A stretch of 36,017 nt of DNA from Holophagaceae bacterium (GCA_025353305.1 JANXQX010000252.1:1-36017), one strand, 5' to 3'. Numbered from the stretch's first letter, positions 8,438-15,856 are shown. Numbers and translations are program-made. Notes: a model not told the origin generated them from the sequence alone.

Positions 8438-9541
8438 ATGTCCGATCAGTTATCGCCTCTGAGTCTCCGCCGCAAGACCCGCCAGATCATGGTGGGCAAA
8501 GTGCCGGTAGGGGGCGACGCCCCCATTCCCGTGCAGAGCATGACCAAGACCGACAGCCGGGATGTGGAAGCCACCGTCAGCCAGATTTACAGCTATGCGG
8601 GTGCCGGATGCGAGATCGTCAGGGTGAGCGTCCCTACGAAGAAGGCAGGTGAGGTCTTCCACGAGATCGTGGCCCGTTCGCCCATCCCGATCATCGCCGA
8701 CATCCATTTCGATTACCGCCTGGCCCTGGTGGCTGCGGATGGCGGCGCAGCCTGCCTGCGCATCAATCCCGGCAACATCGGCGGCCAGGATCGCGTGCGC
8801 GCCGTGGTGGACAAGGCGGGAGAAAAAGGCATCTCGATCCGAATCGGCGTGAATGGCGGCTCTCTCGAAAAAGATCTGCTTGAGAAATTCGGCACCGCCA
8901 CGCCGGAAGCCATGGTGGAGTCGGCCCTGCGGCACCTGGAGATGCTCGAGAAGGAAGGCTTCACCAATACCAAGATCAGCCTGAAAGCCAGCGACGTGGT
9001 GCGGACCGTTCAAGCCTACCGGCTGCTGGCCAAGCAGGTGGACTATCCCTTCCATTTGGGGATCACGGAAGCCGGCACTCCCTTTGGAGGCACCATTCGC
9101 TCCAGCATCGGCATGGGCATCCTGCTGGCCGAGGGCATCGGCGACACCGTCCGCGTTTCCCTTACGGGGGATGGCGAAGAGGAATGCAGGGTCGGCCACG
9201 AGATGTTGCGAGCTCTGGAACTTCGCTCGGGCGGCATCCGCATGGTGAGCTGCCCCTCCTGCGGCCGCGTGCAGATCGATCTCAACCGCGTGGCCAACGA
9301 GATCGAAGCCGGCCTGAAAGCGATCAATCACGAGGGAATAACCTACGCGGTGATGGGCTGCGTTGTGAACGGCCCCGGCGAGGCTCGCGACGCGGATCTG
9401 GGCGTGGCCGGAGGCGCGGGTGAAGGCCTGATCTACCGGCGCGGTGAACTCATCCGCAAAGTGAAAGAGGAAGATCTCGTCCCGGCTTTCCTGGAAGAGG
9501 CTAAAAAATTCAAGGCGGAGAAAGAACTTGCCGGGATCTAA
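8438..9541 (+). CDS. ispG: (E)-4-hydroxy-3-methylbut-2-enyl-diphosphate synthase
   Basis: IspG (GcpE) reductively converts MEcPP to HMBPP in the MEP pathway of isoprenoid synthesis, using a [4Fe-4S] cluster. The 367-residue protein has the usual bacterial length and architecture: an N-terminal TIM barrel (IADIHFDYRLAL, LRINPGNIGG) and a C-terminal cluster domain. Cluster ligands are visible as SCPSCGR (Cys272, Cys275) and GCVVNGPGEA (Cys308, then Glu315, the fourth ligand in studied enzymes). The ATG at 8438 is preceded by GGACGAGG. The upstream 8229-8437 interval holds no gene; it includes an eight-C tract near 8343. The next gene, yidD, starts a few bases after the stop. Confidence 0.97.
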   Translation: MSDQLSPLSLRRKTRQIMVGKVPVGGDAPIPVQSMTKTDSRDVEATVSQIYSYAGAGCEIVRVSVPTKKAGEVFHEIVARSPIPIIADIHFDYRLALVAADGGAACLRINPGNIGGQDRVRAVVDKAGEKGISIRIGVNGGSLEKDLLEKFGTATPEAMVESALRHLEMLEKEGFTNTKISLKASDVVRTVQAYRLLAKQVDYPFHLGITEAGTPFGGTIRSSIGMGILLAEGIGDTVRVSLTGDGEEECRVGHEMLRALELRSGGIRMVSCPSCGRVQIDLNRVANEIEAGLKAINHEGITYAVMGCVVNGPGEARDADLGVAGGAGEGLIYRRGELIRKVKEEDLVPAFLEEAKKFKAEKELAGI

Positions 9542-9545
9542 GCGG

Positions 9546-9881
9546 ATGACTTCCTGGGCAATGAACCATCCCTTTCTCACCCTCTTCATATACCTCTGTG
9601 TGGAGGCGCTGGCCCCCGTGCGCTTCCAGCCCAGCGCCTGGGCCTGCCGCGGCATGATCCGCGCCTACCAGATGACACTCAGCCCATTTGTTCCGACCCA
9701 ATGCCTGTTCACGCCGACCTGCAGCCACTACGGGCTGGGTTGCATCCGCCGCTACGGCACCTTGCGAGGCGGCATCCTAACCACTTGGCGCCTCATCCGC
9801 TGCTCGCCCCTCACCAAGGGTGGTTTCGATCCCGTGCCCGGGGATGAAGAAATCCACGCAGCAGGCGTACAGGGGTCTTGA
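9546..9881 (+). CDS. yidD: YidD family membrane protein insertion efficiency factor
   Basis: YidD is a small inner-membrane-associated protein thought to aid YidC-dependent membrane protein insertion. The family signature is clear: IRAYQMTLSPF, then CLFTPTCSHYGLGCIRRYG with its conserved cysteines, and IRCSPLTKGGFDPVP. A hydrophobic N-terminal stretch (FLTLFIYLCVEAL) precedes it. The ATG at 9546, five bases after ispG, gives 111 residues; a TTG at 9528 or ATG at 9561 are alternatives and no strong ribosome site decides. It ends six bases from the convergent BMC operon with no visible terminator between them. It is separated here from the rpmH-rnpA-yidC cluster where it is often found. Confidence 0.9.
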   Translation: MTSWAMNHPFLTLFIYLCVEALAPVRFQPSAWACRGMIRAYQMTLSPFVPTQCLFTPTCSHYGLGCIRRYGTLRGGILTTWRLIRCSPLTKGGFDPVPGDEEIHAAGVQGS

Positions 9882-9887
9882 AATGCT

Positions 9888-10172
9888 TCAAAGCACCTCT
9901 GGCTTGCTCCGTTGGACGGCATCCACATGGGCGATGATGATGACGTTGGCGGGGCAGTCTTTCTGTCCGGTCACATCGTCCACGGCGCCTCCGTTCCGGG
10001 CTACGAGCACGTGGTCGCCTGGGCCGGCCTGGACACCATCAAGGGCAACCATCGTGCGGTCCCCAGGCCGGCCATCCTCCAGGATTTCGCGCACCAGCAA
10101 TAGCTTGCGTCCCGCGAAGAAGGCATGTTTTTCAGTGGCGACCACCGGGGCGAGCACTTCGGCGATGAACAT
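9888..10172 (-). CDS. BMC-P shell vertex protein (EutN/CcmL family), third paralogue
   Basis: The 94-residue protein is a Pfam03319-type pentamer subunit that caps the twelve vertices of microcompartment shells. It opens MFIAEVLAPVVATEKH with the family pattern of an N-terminal strand followed by the GRKLLLVREI segment, and has the central GDHVLVARNGGAV region and the C-terminal VIIIAHVDAV strand. It is the last gene of the operon, 11 bases after the preceding BMC-P gene, with a clear AGGAGAGG ribosome site. Three different BMC-P genes in one locus is typical of the SPU class and of the Haliangium shell. It is the most diverged of the three here, having a longer charged insert (EILEDGRPGDRT). 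Confidence 0.93.
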   Translation of the reverse strand: MFIAEVLAPVVATEKHAFFAGRKLLLVREILEDGRPGDRTMVALDGVQAGPGDHVLVARNGGAVDDVTGQKDCPANVIIIAHVDAVQRSKPEVL

Positions 10173-10183
10173 GGTGCCTCTCC

Positions 10184-10444
10184 TCAGATGGCGGAATCCA
10201 AGAGCCCCACAATGCAGGCATCGATGGGTCCGTAGGCGTTAGGAAGGGCCTTGGGGGCCTCCCGGGCATCGATGTACATCACCAGGTCGCCGTCACGGGA
10301 CGCCATCAGGTCCACCGCGGCAAGGGGATCGCCCAGCGCGGAATCGGAGCCATCCACGGGCTGGATCATCCGGAGCTTGAGGCCATTTAAGGATTCAAGT
10401 TTCTGCGCGGCCACCACCAGACCTTTCACTCGCGCGAGAAGCAT
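10184..10444 (-). CDS. BMC-P shell vertex protein (EutN/CcmL family), second paralogue
   Basis: This 86-residue protein is the shortest of the three BMC-P subunits in the operon. It reads MLLARVKGLVVAAQKLESL, then GLKLRMIQPVD and VDLMASRDGDLVMYIDAREA, and ends CIVGLLDSAI, matching the beta-barrel pattern of the family. The start overlaps the end of the upstream BMC-T gene by 19 bases, suggesting translational coupling and fixed shell stoichiometry. Vertex positions need only 60 subunits per shell, so three paralogues may form alternative or mixed vertices. Confidence 0.93.
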   Translation of the reverse strand: MLLARVKGLVVAAQKLESLNGLKLRMIQPVDGSDSALGDPLAAVDLMASRDGDLVMYIDAREAPKALPNAYGPIDACIVGLLDSAI

Positions 10445-11031
10445 AGGCTCTCCAGTCCTTCATGCACGAGCGTCTGGATCCGCTCGTGGGGGCGGGCCAG
10501 GATCTCGCTTTGGATGAAGGCGCCTTCCTTCCGGAGCAAGGCTTCCGCGGTGGCGAGGGCGGCTTCCACTTCAGCCAAATCGCCGGTCAGGGTGAAATAG
10601 CCCTTCCCCCCCATATCCAGATCGAAGGTGATTTCCAACAACCGTACTGCGGTGGTTTTAACAGCTACGTCCGCAGCCTGGATCAGCGCAGCCAGAGCCT
10701 GGGCTTCGATGATGCCAAGCGCGTCCGTGGGGACTGTCGTGCTCCGTTTGCCTTGAAGCGCTGCAAGCACCTGGGCATGCAGGTTCGGGATGAAGGTCCA
10801 GTGCACCAAATAAGGCGCTGCCTTGTCCCGTCCCTCCTCCACAGCCTCCAGGAGATCGGCCTCGTCACCGGTGACCTGGATCATGAACTTGCCGCTGCCA
10901 ACAGGTCCGGCCCGGAGCAGGCGCACTTCCGCCTTCTTCAACATGAGGTCGCAGACCATCAGCCCTTTGGCGATGCTGGAGAGCTCTATGATTCCGAGGG
11001 TCGGAACCGGATTTGCTTTCGCTTTGGCCAT
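10426..11031 (-). CDS. BMC-T shell trimer protein, non-permuted single-layer type (PduT-like)
   Basis: The 201-residue protein has two tandem BMC domains in the ordinary order: LGIIELSSIAKGLMVCDLML at about residues 13-32 and LGIIEAQALAALIQAADVAV at about 104-123. Such proteins form flat pseudohexameric trimers in the shell facet. In PduT-type trimers a cysteine near the three-fold axis holds a [4Fe-4S] cluster in a loop before GKF/GKY. Here the corresponding loop reads RAGPVGSGKFMI, with Gly and no Cys, so a cluster is unlikely and an open metabolite pore is the simpler reading; this is inference. It lies between the aldehyde dehydrogenase and two BMC-P genes. Confidence 0.92.
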   Translation of the reverse strand: MAKAKANPVPTLGIIELSSIAKGLMVCDLMLKKAEVRLLRAGPVGSGKFMIQVTGDEADLLEAVEEGRDKAAPYLVHWTFIPNLHAQVLAALQGKRSTTVPTDALGIIEAQALAALIQAADVAVKTTAVRLLEITFDLDMGGKGYFTLTGDLAEVEAALATAEALLRKEGAFIQSEILARPHERIQTLVHEGLESLCFSRE

Positions 11032-11053
11032 GGATGAATCCAGTCTCGGTTGA

Positions 11054-12445
11054 TCAAACGATTCGGAAGTGGTCCTTGAGCACGCAACGCCGGCGCCTTG
11101 TGAAATGGATTGCGTTGGTCATCCCTTCCCCCGTAGGAGAGGCGATGGTGAAGGAAGTGGATCCAGGCCCTTCGAAGCCGAGGCCGTTGAAGTTGGCTCC
11201 GTTCTTGACGAAGATCGAGCAGTTCACCGCGCGGGCCATTTCATCGAGATGGTCGATGTTCTTGGAGTACATGCTCGCGGTGTGCCTGAAGCCGTGCTCT
11301 GCCTTCACGGCGAGTTCGATGGCTTCATGGATATCCCGGGCGCGGGTGAACCCGATCAAGGGCATGAGCAGTTCGGCCTGGATGAAAGGGTGGTCGAAGG
11401 GCACGTCCGCGAAGATCAGGCGGGGGTCGCCCGTGAACGAAATCCCCGCTGCCCGGAGGATGACACTCGCATCCTTGCCGACGAATTCCTTGTTCGGGTG
11501 CCAACCGTCCACAACCAGTTTCTCCACCGTGGCGATTTCGGGGCCACGCAGTTCATAGGCTCCCGCCGCCACGATGGCGGCCTTCAGGCGATCGGCAATG
11601 GCCTCCACCGCGATCACTTCCTTTTCGCATACGCACACGATGTTGTTGTCAAAGGAAGCACCTGCGACGATGCCGCGCCCAGCCTGTTCCAGATCTGCGG
11701 TCTCATCCACCACCACGGGCGGATTGCCCGGTCCTGCGGCAATCACCTTTTTCCCCGAGGCGAAGGCGGCCTTCACCACCGCCGGTCCACCGGTCACAAC
11801 CACCAACTTAATGCCTGGTGAACGCATCAGCTCATTGGCGGATTCGATGGTGGGTTCCGACACACAGGTGATGAGATTGGCGGGCGCCCCTTCCGTCACC
11901 AGCAATCGATTCATCAGGTCGATCGTGAAGGCGGTAGTTTGCTTGGCGGACGGGTGCGCATTGAAGACCACCGCATTGCCGCCGGAGATCATGCCGATCC
12001 CGTTGTTGATGACGGATTCGGAAGGGTTGGTCGAAGGTGTGATGGCGCCGATCACGCCCCACGGTGCCAGCTCCTCGAGACAGAGGCCATGCTGGCCGGA
12101 GACAGCTTCCGCCCGGAGGATTTCAGGACCGGGGGTCTTGTTGATGACCAGCAGGTTCTTCTTGACCTTGTCCTCGAGGCGTCCCATCCCGGTCTCCTGG
12201 ACCGCGATGCTCGCCAGTTCCTGGACCCGCAGGCGAAGACCTTCACGAAGGCGCTGGATGATCTCCATTCGGCGTTCCAGGCCGATGGACCGGTAGGCTT
12301 GAAATGCTTTCTCCGCGGCTTGGATGGCGGAGGCAACATCGGGGAAGCAGCCCAAAAGTGTCCCCGGCGCCGTCACTTCAGCGCCTTCCAGCTCGCGGAG
12401 AACGCGTTCAGCGATTCTCGAGACCAGGGCTCGATCGATTTCCAT
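11054..12445 (-). CDS. CoA-acylating aldehyde dehydrogenase of the microcompartment (PduP/EutE-like)
   Basis: The enzyme oxidises an aldehyde to its acyl-CoA with NAD+ and CoA; with DeoC next to it acetaldehyde to acetyl-CoA is the likely reaction. The 463 residues show the BMC-type fold: ELAPWGVIGAITPSTNPSES (nucleotide site region), VVVTGGPAVVKAAF, and FDNNIVCVCEKEV with the catalytic Cys at about 271. The N-terminus EIDRALVSRIAERVLREL is a short amphipathic helix set apart from the catalytic domain by a GAEVTAPG linker, as in known encapsulation peptides. Lengths and motifs are those of PduP/EutE. No phosphotransacylase (PduL) or alcohol dehydrogenase accompanies it, so recycling of CoA and NAD+ is not explained by this locus. 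Confidence 0.95.
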   Translation of the reverse strand: MEIDRALVSRIAERVLRELEGAEVTAPGTLLGCFPDVASAIQAAEKAFQAYRSIGLERRMEIIQRLREGLRLRVQELASIAVQETGMGRLEDKVKKNLLVINKTPGPEILRAEAVSGQHGLCLEELAPWGVIGAITPSTNPSESVINNGIGMISGGNAVVFNAHPSAKQTTAFTIDLMNRLLVTEGAPANLITCVSEPTIESANELMRSPGIKLVVVTGGPAVVKAAFASGKKVIAAGPGNPPVVVDETADLEQAGRGIVAGASFDNNIVCVCEKEVIAVEAIADRLKAAIVAAGAYELRGPEIATVEKLVVDGWHPNKEFVGKDASVILRAAGISFTGDPRLIFADVPFDHPFIQAELLMPLIGFTRARDIHEAIELAVKAEHGFRHTASMYSKNIDHLDEMARAVNCSIFVKNGANFNGLGFEGPGSTSFTIASPTGEGMTNAIHFTRRRRCVLKDHFRIV

Positions 12446-12471
12446 AACTGAGCCTCGCCAAACTTGCGTGT

Positions 12472-12762
12472 TTAGGATTTCTTGTAAACCTCTTCGCCTT
12501 CGAACTGGATGGCATCCACGATCCCGATGACGACGGCATCAACGGGGCGGCCTTCGCTCACGGGCGTCATCCGGGCGGAACTGCCCTGGCAGACGATCAC
12601 CCATTCCGAAGCACCGGCGCCGACAGCATCCGAAGCCACGAGCGGGTTGCCCTTGGCCGCACCCTTCATATCCACTGGCTGGACCAGCAACAGCTTGTGG
12701 CCGACGATGCCGCTCACTTTTTGGCTCGCGACGATATCGCCCACCACCTTGGCGATCAACAT
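12472..12762 (-). CDS. BMC-P shell vertex protein (EutN/CcmL family), first paralogue
   Basis: This 96-residue protein is the most canonical of the three vertex subunits. It has MLIAKVVGDIVASQK, then KLLLVQPVD, and GASEWVIVCQGSSAR, the family segment at the pentamer core, ending in VIGIVDAIQF. It lies between the BMC-H gene (18 bases upstream) and the aldehyde dehydrogenase (26 bases downstream) in one transcription unit. Confidence 0.95.
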   Translation of the reverse strand: MLIAKVVGDIVASQKVSGIVGHKLLLVQPVDMKGAAKGNPLVASDAVGAGASEWVIVCQGSSARMTPVSEGRPVDAVVIGIVDAIQFEGEEVYKKS

Positions 12763-12780
12763 GGCAGGACTCCGGAAATG

Positions 12781-13071
12781 TTAAGCGGTCGCGTTTGGGC
12801 GGCCCAGCGGAAGGACGGAGTCCACGTTCTCGTGGGGACGCGGAATGACGTGCACGGATACGATCTCACCGACCTTTTGCGCGGCCAGGGACCCCGCTTC
12901 CACCGCAGCCTTCACGGCAGCCACGTCGCCGCGGATGATCGCCGTGACGTAACCGCCGCCGATCTTCTCGTAGCCGACCAGCTGGACCCGGGCCGCCTTC
13001 ATCATTGCGTCGCAGGCTTCTGTCATGGCGACGAATCCCTTGGTTTCGATCATTCCGAGCGCTTCACTCAT
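12781..13071 (-). CDS. BMC-H shell hexamer protein (PduA/EutM-like)
   Basis: This is the only single-domain BMC hexamer gene in the window and so the main facet tile. The 96 residues match PduA/EutM from end to end: [20 protein letters not shown], then [20 protein letters not shown], and [13 protein letters not shown]. The pore loop reads KIGGGYVT where PduA has KIGSGLVT, so the pore is small and lined by main-chain amides and glycines, suited to polar metabolites. A good ribosome site (AGGGAG) precedes the ATG. Confidence 0.97.
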   Translation of the reverse strand: MSEALGMIETKGFVAMTEACDAMMKAARVQLVGYEKIGGGYVTAIIRGDVAAVKAAVEAGSLAAQKVGEIVSVHVIPRPHENVDSVLPLGRPNATA

Positions 13072-13125
13072 TGGTTTCTCCCTTGATGGTGGGTGGCGTT
13101 ATGCCACGAAAATTAAGTTGGGAAA

Positions 13126-13767
13126 TCAGGCCTTGGTCCGGTAGGGACGGCCTTCGATGGAATTGATCGCGTTGATGGCGGCTTGCATGGCGCTGTCGAT
13201 CTCGGATTCGCTCCCGGCCATCATCAGGCGCCCCACAGCTCCGTAGGGTTTGAGATCGATGAGGAACACGTCGGCGGCCTTCTCGGCTTCATTGGCGGCC
13301 AACACGGCGTATGCAGCGGGATCGCATTCGAACAGGAACAGGGATTGCCCCGGAAGGATCATGTGGCCGTAGCGGTTGCGGTTGATGATCTGTGCATGCA
13401 TGGGTTCCACGGAGCGGATGATTTCACAGGTGGCCACATAGGGCGTCAGACGGTCCTTCTCCGTAAGTCCGAAATGCCCGATGGCAGCCTCGCCCGCGGT
13501 CCGGACCTCCCCCTTGTCGAAGGCATGCACTTCCAACATGCCGAAGGTCCGTTCCACCACCTGGGCTGCGGGTTGCACCTTGGCAGCCTTCAAGGCCACA
13601 TCCGTCATCTTGTTGATGGCGATGCCAGGAGCCACCTCAATGTAGACGGAGGCCTGTTCCTTGAGTGGCGGGAAACCCCTGGAGCCAAGGCCCACGAAGG
13701 CCGCGAGTTGCGGCTGGAGGGAATCGATGAAGACGTAGGCCCTGAGAATCAGCTTGTCATCGCTCAT
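13126..13767 (-). CDS. BMC-T shell trimer protein, permuted double-stacking type (CsoS1D/EtuB-like)
   Basis: The 213-residue protein starts at the ATG at 13767, one base after the deoC stop; an in-frame upstream start at 13791 would overlap deoC and is less likely. It has two BMC domains in the circularly permuted order: the first includes [19 protein letters not shown] and [13 protein letters not shown], the second [19 protein letters not shown] and [20 protein letters not shown]. This is the pattern of trimers that stack face to face and form gated pores with a small lumen between the layers. Haliangium-type shells also use such trimers. With the PduT-like trimer and the BMC-H it supplies a full facet set. 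Confidence 0.9.
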   Translation of the reverse strand: MSDDKLILRAYVFIDSLQPQLAAFVGLGSRGFPPLKEQASVYIEVAPGIAINKMTDVALKAAKVQPAAQVVERTFGMLEVHAFDKGEVRTAGEAAIGHFGLTEKDRLTPYVATCEIIRSVEPMHAQIINRNRYGHMILPGQSLFLFECDPAAYAVLAANEAEKAADVFLIDLKPYGAVGRLMMAGSESEIDSAMQAAINAINSIEGRPYRTKA

Positions 13768-13768
13768 G

Positions 13769-14539
13769 TCAGTACCCCTTTCCTTCGCCACCGGTGACGA
13801 TGGCTACCCCTGAACTGGTGCCGATGCGCGTGGCGCCTGCGGCGATCATCTTCATCGCGTCGGCCACGCTGCGCACCCCGCCCGATGCCTTCACGCCCAT
13901 CCGAGGGCCTACCGTCTTGCGCATGAGCGCTATGTCAGCCTCGGTAGCAATACTGCTTTTCACGAAGCCGGTGGAGGTTTTCACAAAAGTCGCGCCGGCC
14001 TTCTTGCAGAGCTGGCAGGCGGTCACCTTTTCCGCATCGGTGAGGAGGCCTGTCTCCAGAATCACCTTGGTGACTTTGTTCCGGGCAGCCTGGACCACGG
14101 CCCGGATATCCTTCTCCACCAGATCCAGATCGCCGGACTTGAGTCCCCCGATATTGATGACCATGTCGATCTCGTCGGCCCCATTGGCAATGGCTTCACG
14201 GGTTTCATAGGCCTTGGAGCGGAAATCCATGGCCCCCAAGGGGAATCCCACGACACAACAGACTTTGACCCTGGAGCCCCTAAGCAGATCCCGGCATCTA
14301 GATACCCAGGAGGAGGTGACACACACAGAGAAGAACCCGTACTGCCGCGCTTCCCTGCAGAGCCGTTCCACCTCGTCGGCCGTCGCCTCCGGCTTCAGCA
14401 GGGTGTGGTCGATGACGGACGCCAGTTCCGTGTTGATCCCACCTAATGCCAGCCCGGTGGAAGGTTGAGTCGCACCCTTGTCCCCAATGGCCTTCAGCAC
14501 TTCCTGGGTGATCAACTCCACAAGCTTTTTTTCGTCCAT
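13769..14539 (-). CDS. deoC: Deoxyribose-phosphate aldolase with N-terminal targeting helix
   Basis: DeoC (DERA) cleaves 2-deoxy-D-ribose-5-phosphate into glyceraldehyde-3-phosphate and acetaldehyde by a Schiff-base mechanism. All catalytic residues are visible: the Schiff-base Lys in FVKTSTGF (Lys187), the activating Lys in VKASGGVR (Lys217), and the acid-base Asp in ADEIDMVIN (Asp125). At 256 residues it is about 35 longer than free DERA of the Bacillus type because of the N-terminal helix [20 protein letters not shown] plus a linker. The extension resembles those on the dehydrogenase and RpiB of the same operon, which marks the enzyme as shell cargo. The product acetaldehyde is volatile and toxic, the usual reason for a compartment. 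Confidence 0.96.
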   Translation of the reverse strand: MDEKKLVELITQEVLKAIGDKGATQPSTGLALGGINTELASVIDHTLLKPEATADEVERLCREARQYGFFSVCVTSSWVSRCRDLLRGSRVKVCCVVGFPLGAMDFRSKAYETREAIANGADEIDMVINIGGLKSGDLDLVEKDIRAVVQAARNKVTKVILETGLLTDAEKVTACQLCKKAGATFVKTSTGFVKSSIATEADIALMRKTVGPRMGVKASGGVRSVADAMKMIAAGATRIGTSSGVAIVTGGEGKGY

Positions 14540-14572
14540 CCCAACTCCGCCAAGGCTGCTCGTCTCACGATA

Positions 14573-15079
14573 TCAGACGTCCCGTTCGATCTTGTCCACC
14601 CGTTTCTGGTGCCGTCCACCCTCGAACGGCGTGGCCAGCCAAGCGAGGATCATTGCCTCCACGACGTCGGGAGGATTGGCAACCGCGCCCAGGGTCAGGA
14701 CATTGGCATCGTTGTGTGCCCTGGAGTTCAGGATCGACTTCATGTCGTAGCAAAGGGCCGCCCTGATTCCAGGAAAACGGTTGCAGGCCATCGAAGAGCC
14801 TATGCCGGCGCCATCAATCATGACCCCCTGAACGCAATCGCCTCTAAGGACGGCCTTTGCTACGGCTTTGGCGAAATCTGGGTAGTCGCAGGCTTCCTTC
14901 CCGTGGCAGCCCATATCCAGCACGACATAGCCATTCCCTTCCAACAGGCCTCGCACCCGTTCCTTCAGTTCGAAACCCCCATGGTCTGAACCGATGGCGA
15001 TACGCCTGCCATTGCCGCGCCGGGAAAGCACTTCCCGCACGACCTCTGTGACCAGTTTTTCGACCTTCTGAGGATCCAC
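14573..15079 (-). CDS. rpiB: RpiB/LacAB-family sugar-phosphate isomerase, first gene of the BMC operon
   Basis: RpiB isomerises ribose-5-phosphate and ribulose-5-phosphate; LacA/LacB and others in the family use related sugar phosphates. The fold markers are present: GSDHGGFELK near the start, NSRAHNDANVL with the phosphate/ring-opening His, and EGGRHQKRV. The loop that reads ICGTG in E. coli RpiB reads MIDGAGIGSS, so Asp89 replaces the catalytic Cys. The N-terminal 20 residues (DPQKVEKLVTEVVREVLSR) are an added amphipathic helix like those on DeoC and the dehydrogenase. The GTG start at 15079 has an AAGGAGGG ribosome site. Its role with deoxyribose-5-phosphate is unclear: it may feed a different sugar phosphate into the pathway. 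Confidence 0.9.
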   Translation of the reverse strand: MDPQKVEKLVTEVVREVLSRRGNGRRIAIGSDHGGFELKERVRGLLEGNGYVVLDMGCHGKEACDYPDFAKAVAKAVLRGDCVQGVMIDGAGIGSSMACNRFPGIRAALCYDMKSILNSRAHNDANVLTLGAVANPPDVVEAMILAWLATPFEGGRHQKRVDKIERDV

Positions 15080-15125
15080 GGGAATCCCTCCTTGGATTTC
15101 AGGTCAGGAAGCTGTCGCGCCAAAA

Positions 15126-15269
15126 CAACCTGAACAGCACAGGTTGGTTTGGCACAGTCCCTAAACAGAGGCCCCTAACGTTTTCGAGGATAACAACCTG
15201 GATCGCGTTGTTCCTAAGCCTGGCTGAACATGTAGATAATTTTTTACTTACCATGAATAAATAATCTAC
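15126..15269 (-). promoter_or_regulatory. Upstream region of the BMC operon with three dyads, likely promoter/operator and leader
   Basis: The gap 15080-15465 between rpiB and the divergent CZB gene holds no gene. Farthest from rpiB is an AT-rich island with an 11-bp inverted repeat with one mismatch, GTAGATAATTT (15232-15242) and AAATAATCTAC (15259-15269), spacer 16, a plausible operator. Nearer are AACAAC/GTTGTT (15192-15212) and a perfect 7-bp hairpin CAACCTG/CAGGTTG (15126-15146), which on the minus strand is followed by four T. The last could be a weak attenuator in the leader. No regulator gene is adjacent. Function is inferred from position and symmetry only. Confidence 0.4.
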
Positions 15270-15465
15270 CACGCCCATCCAGCGATTTCCACTCGGGAAG
15301 CTGCAGCTCAACGGACTCAAGGCTCGGCAGGAGAATCGTACCTGCCACGGCTAATGAAGCCACCTTGTGAACAGTCCTCGCAGAACCCACATTGAATCCC
15401 GGCACAATTCCTGAATGATCCGGTGCAGGCAAAGCTCCTTAGTGGAAGCTCAATGCGGGTGGCCA

Positions 15466-15831
15466 ATGGACCTCGACCAGGCTTTAAAAAGGCACATTGA
15501 ATGGAAAGTTAAGTTCCGCATGGCAATCTTCCAGAAGGAGCCCCTGGATGCCGCCTGCATGGGGAAGGACGACTGTTGTGCTTTAGGGGCGTGGTTGCAC
15601 GGCGATGCAAAGGCACTCTTCAGTGCACTGACGACCTACTCCGCCTGCGTTGCTCGGCATAAGACCTTCCATGACGAGGCCGGCAAGATCGCAAGCGCCA
15701 TCAATGCTGCCCGGTACGATGATGCGACGGAGATGTTGATGTCATCCGCTGCTTTCGCAAAGGCCTCCTCGGCGGTTGGTCTGGCCATCATGGACTTCAG
15801 GAAAGAAGCCGCGATGACTCCTGGCGGCTGA
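15466..15831 (+). CDS. Stand-alone CZB (chemoreceptor zinc-binding) domain protein
   Basis: CZB domains bind zinc through three His and one Cys and regulate chemoreceptors or diguanylate cyclases. The start at 15466 gives 121 residues beginning MDLDQALKRHIEWK, which places His10 in the first helix; the motif DDCCALGAWL gives the Cys (about Cys38), and RHKTFH gives the last two His (65 and 69). These fit the family ligand pattern. No output domain is attached, so it would act on a partner protein. An in-frame upstream start at 15415 adds a stretch without family resemblance. The gene diverges from the BMC operon and shares its upstream region, but a functional link is not shown. Confidence 0.82.
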   Translation: MDLDQALKRHIEWKVKFRMAIFQKEPLDAACMGKDDCCALGAWLHGDAKALFSALTTYSACVARHKTFHDEAGKIASAINAARYDDATEMLMSSAAFAKASSAVGLAIMDFRKEAAMTPGG

Positions 15832-15856
15832 GCATAATGGATGGTGGAGGATCCCT

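Noticed and set aside
8450..9655. Long minus-strand ORF (401 codons) opposite ispG
   Set aside because: It is the antisense shadow of a clear ispG gene, rich in His/Ala/Asp as expected for codon-complement frames, with no family resemblance.
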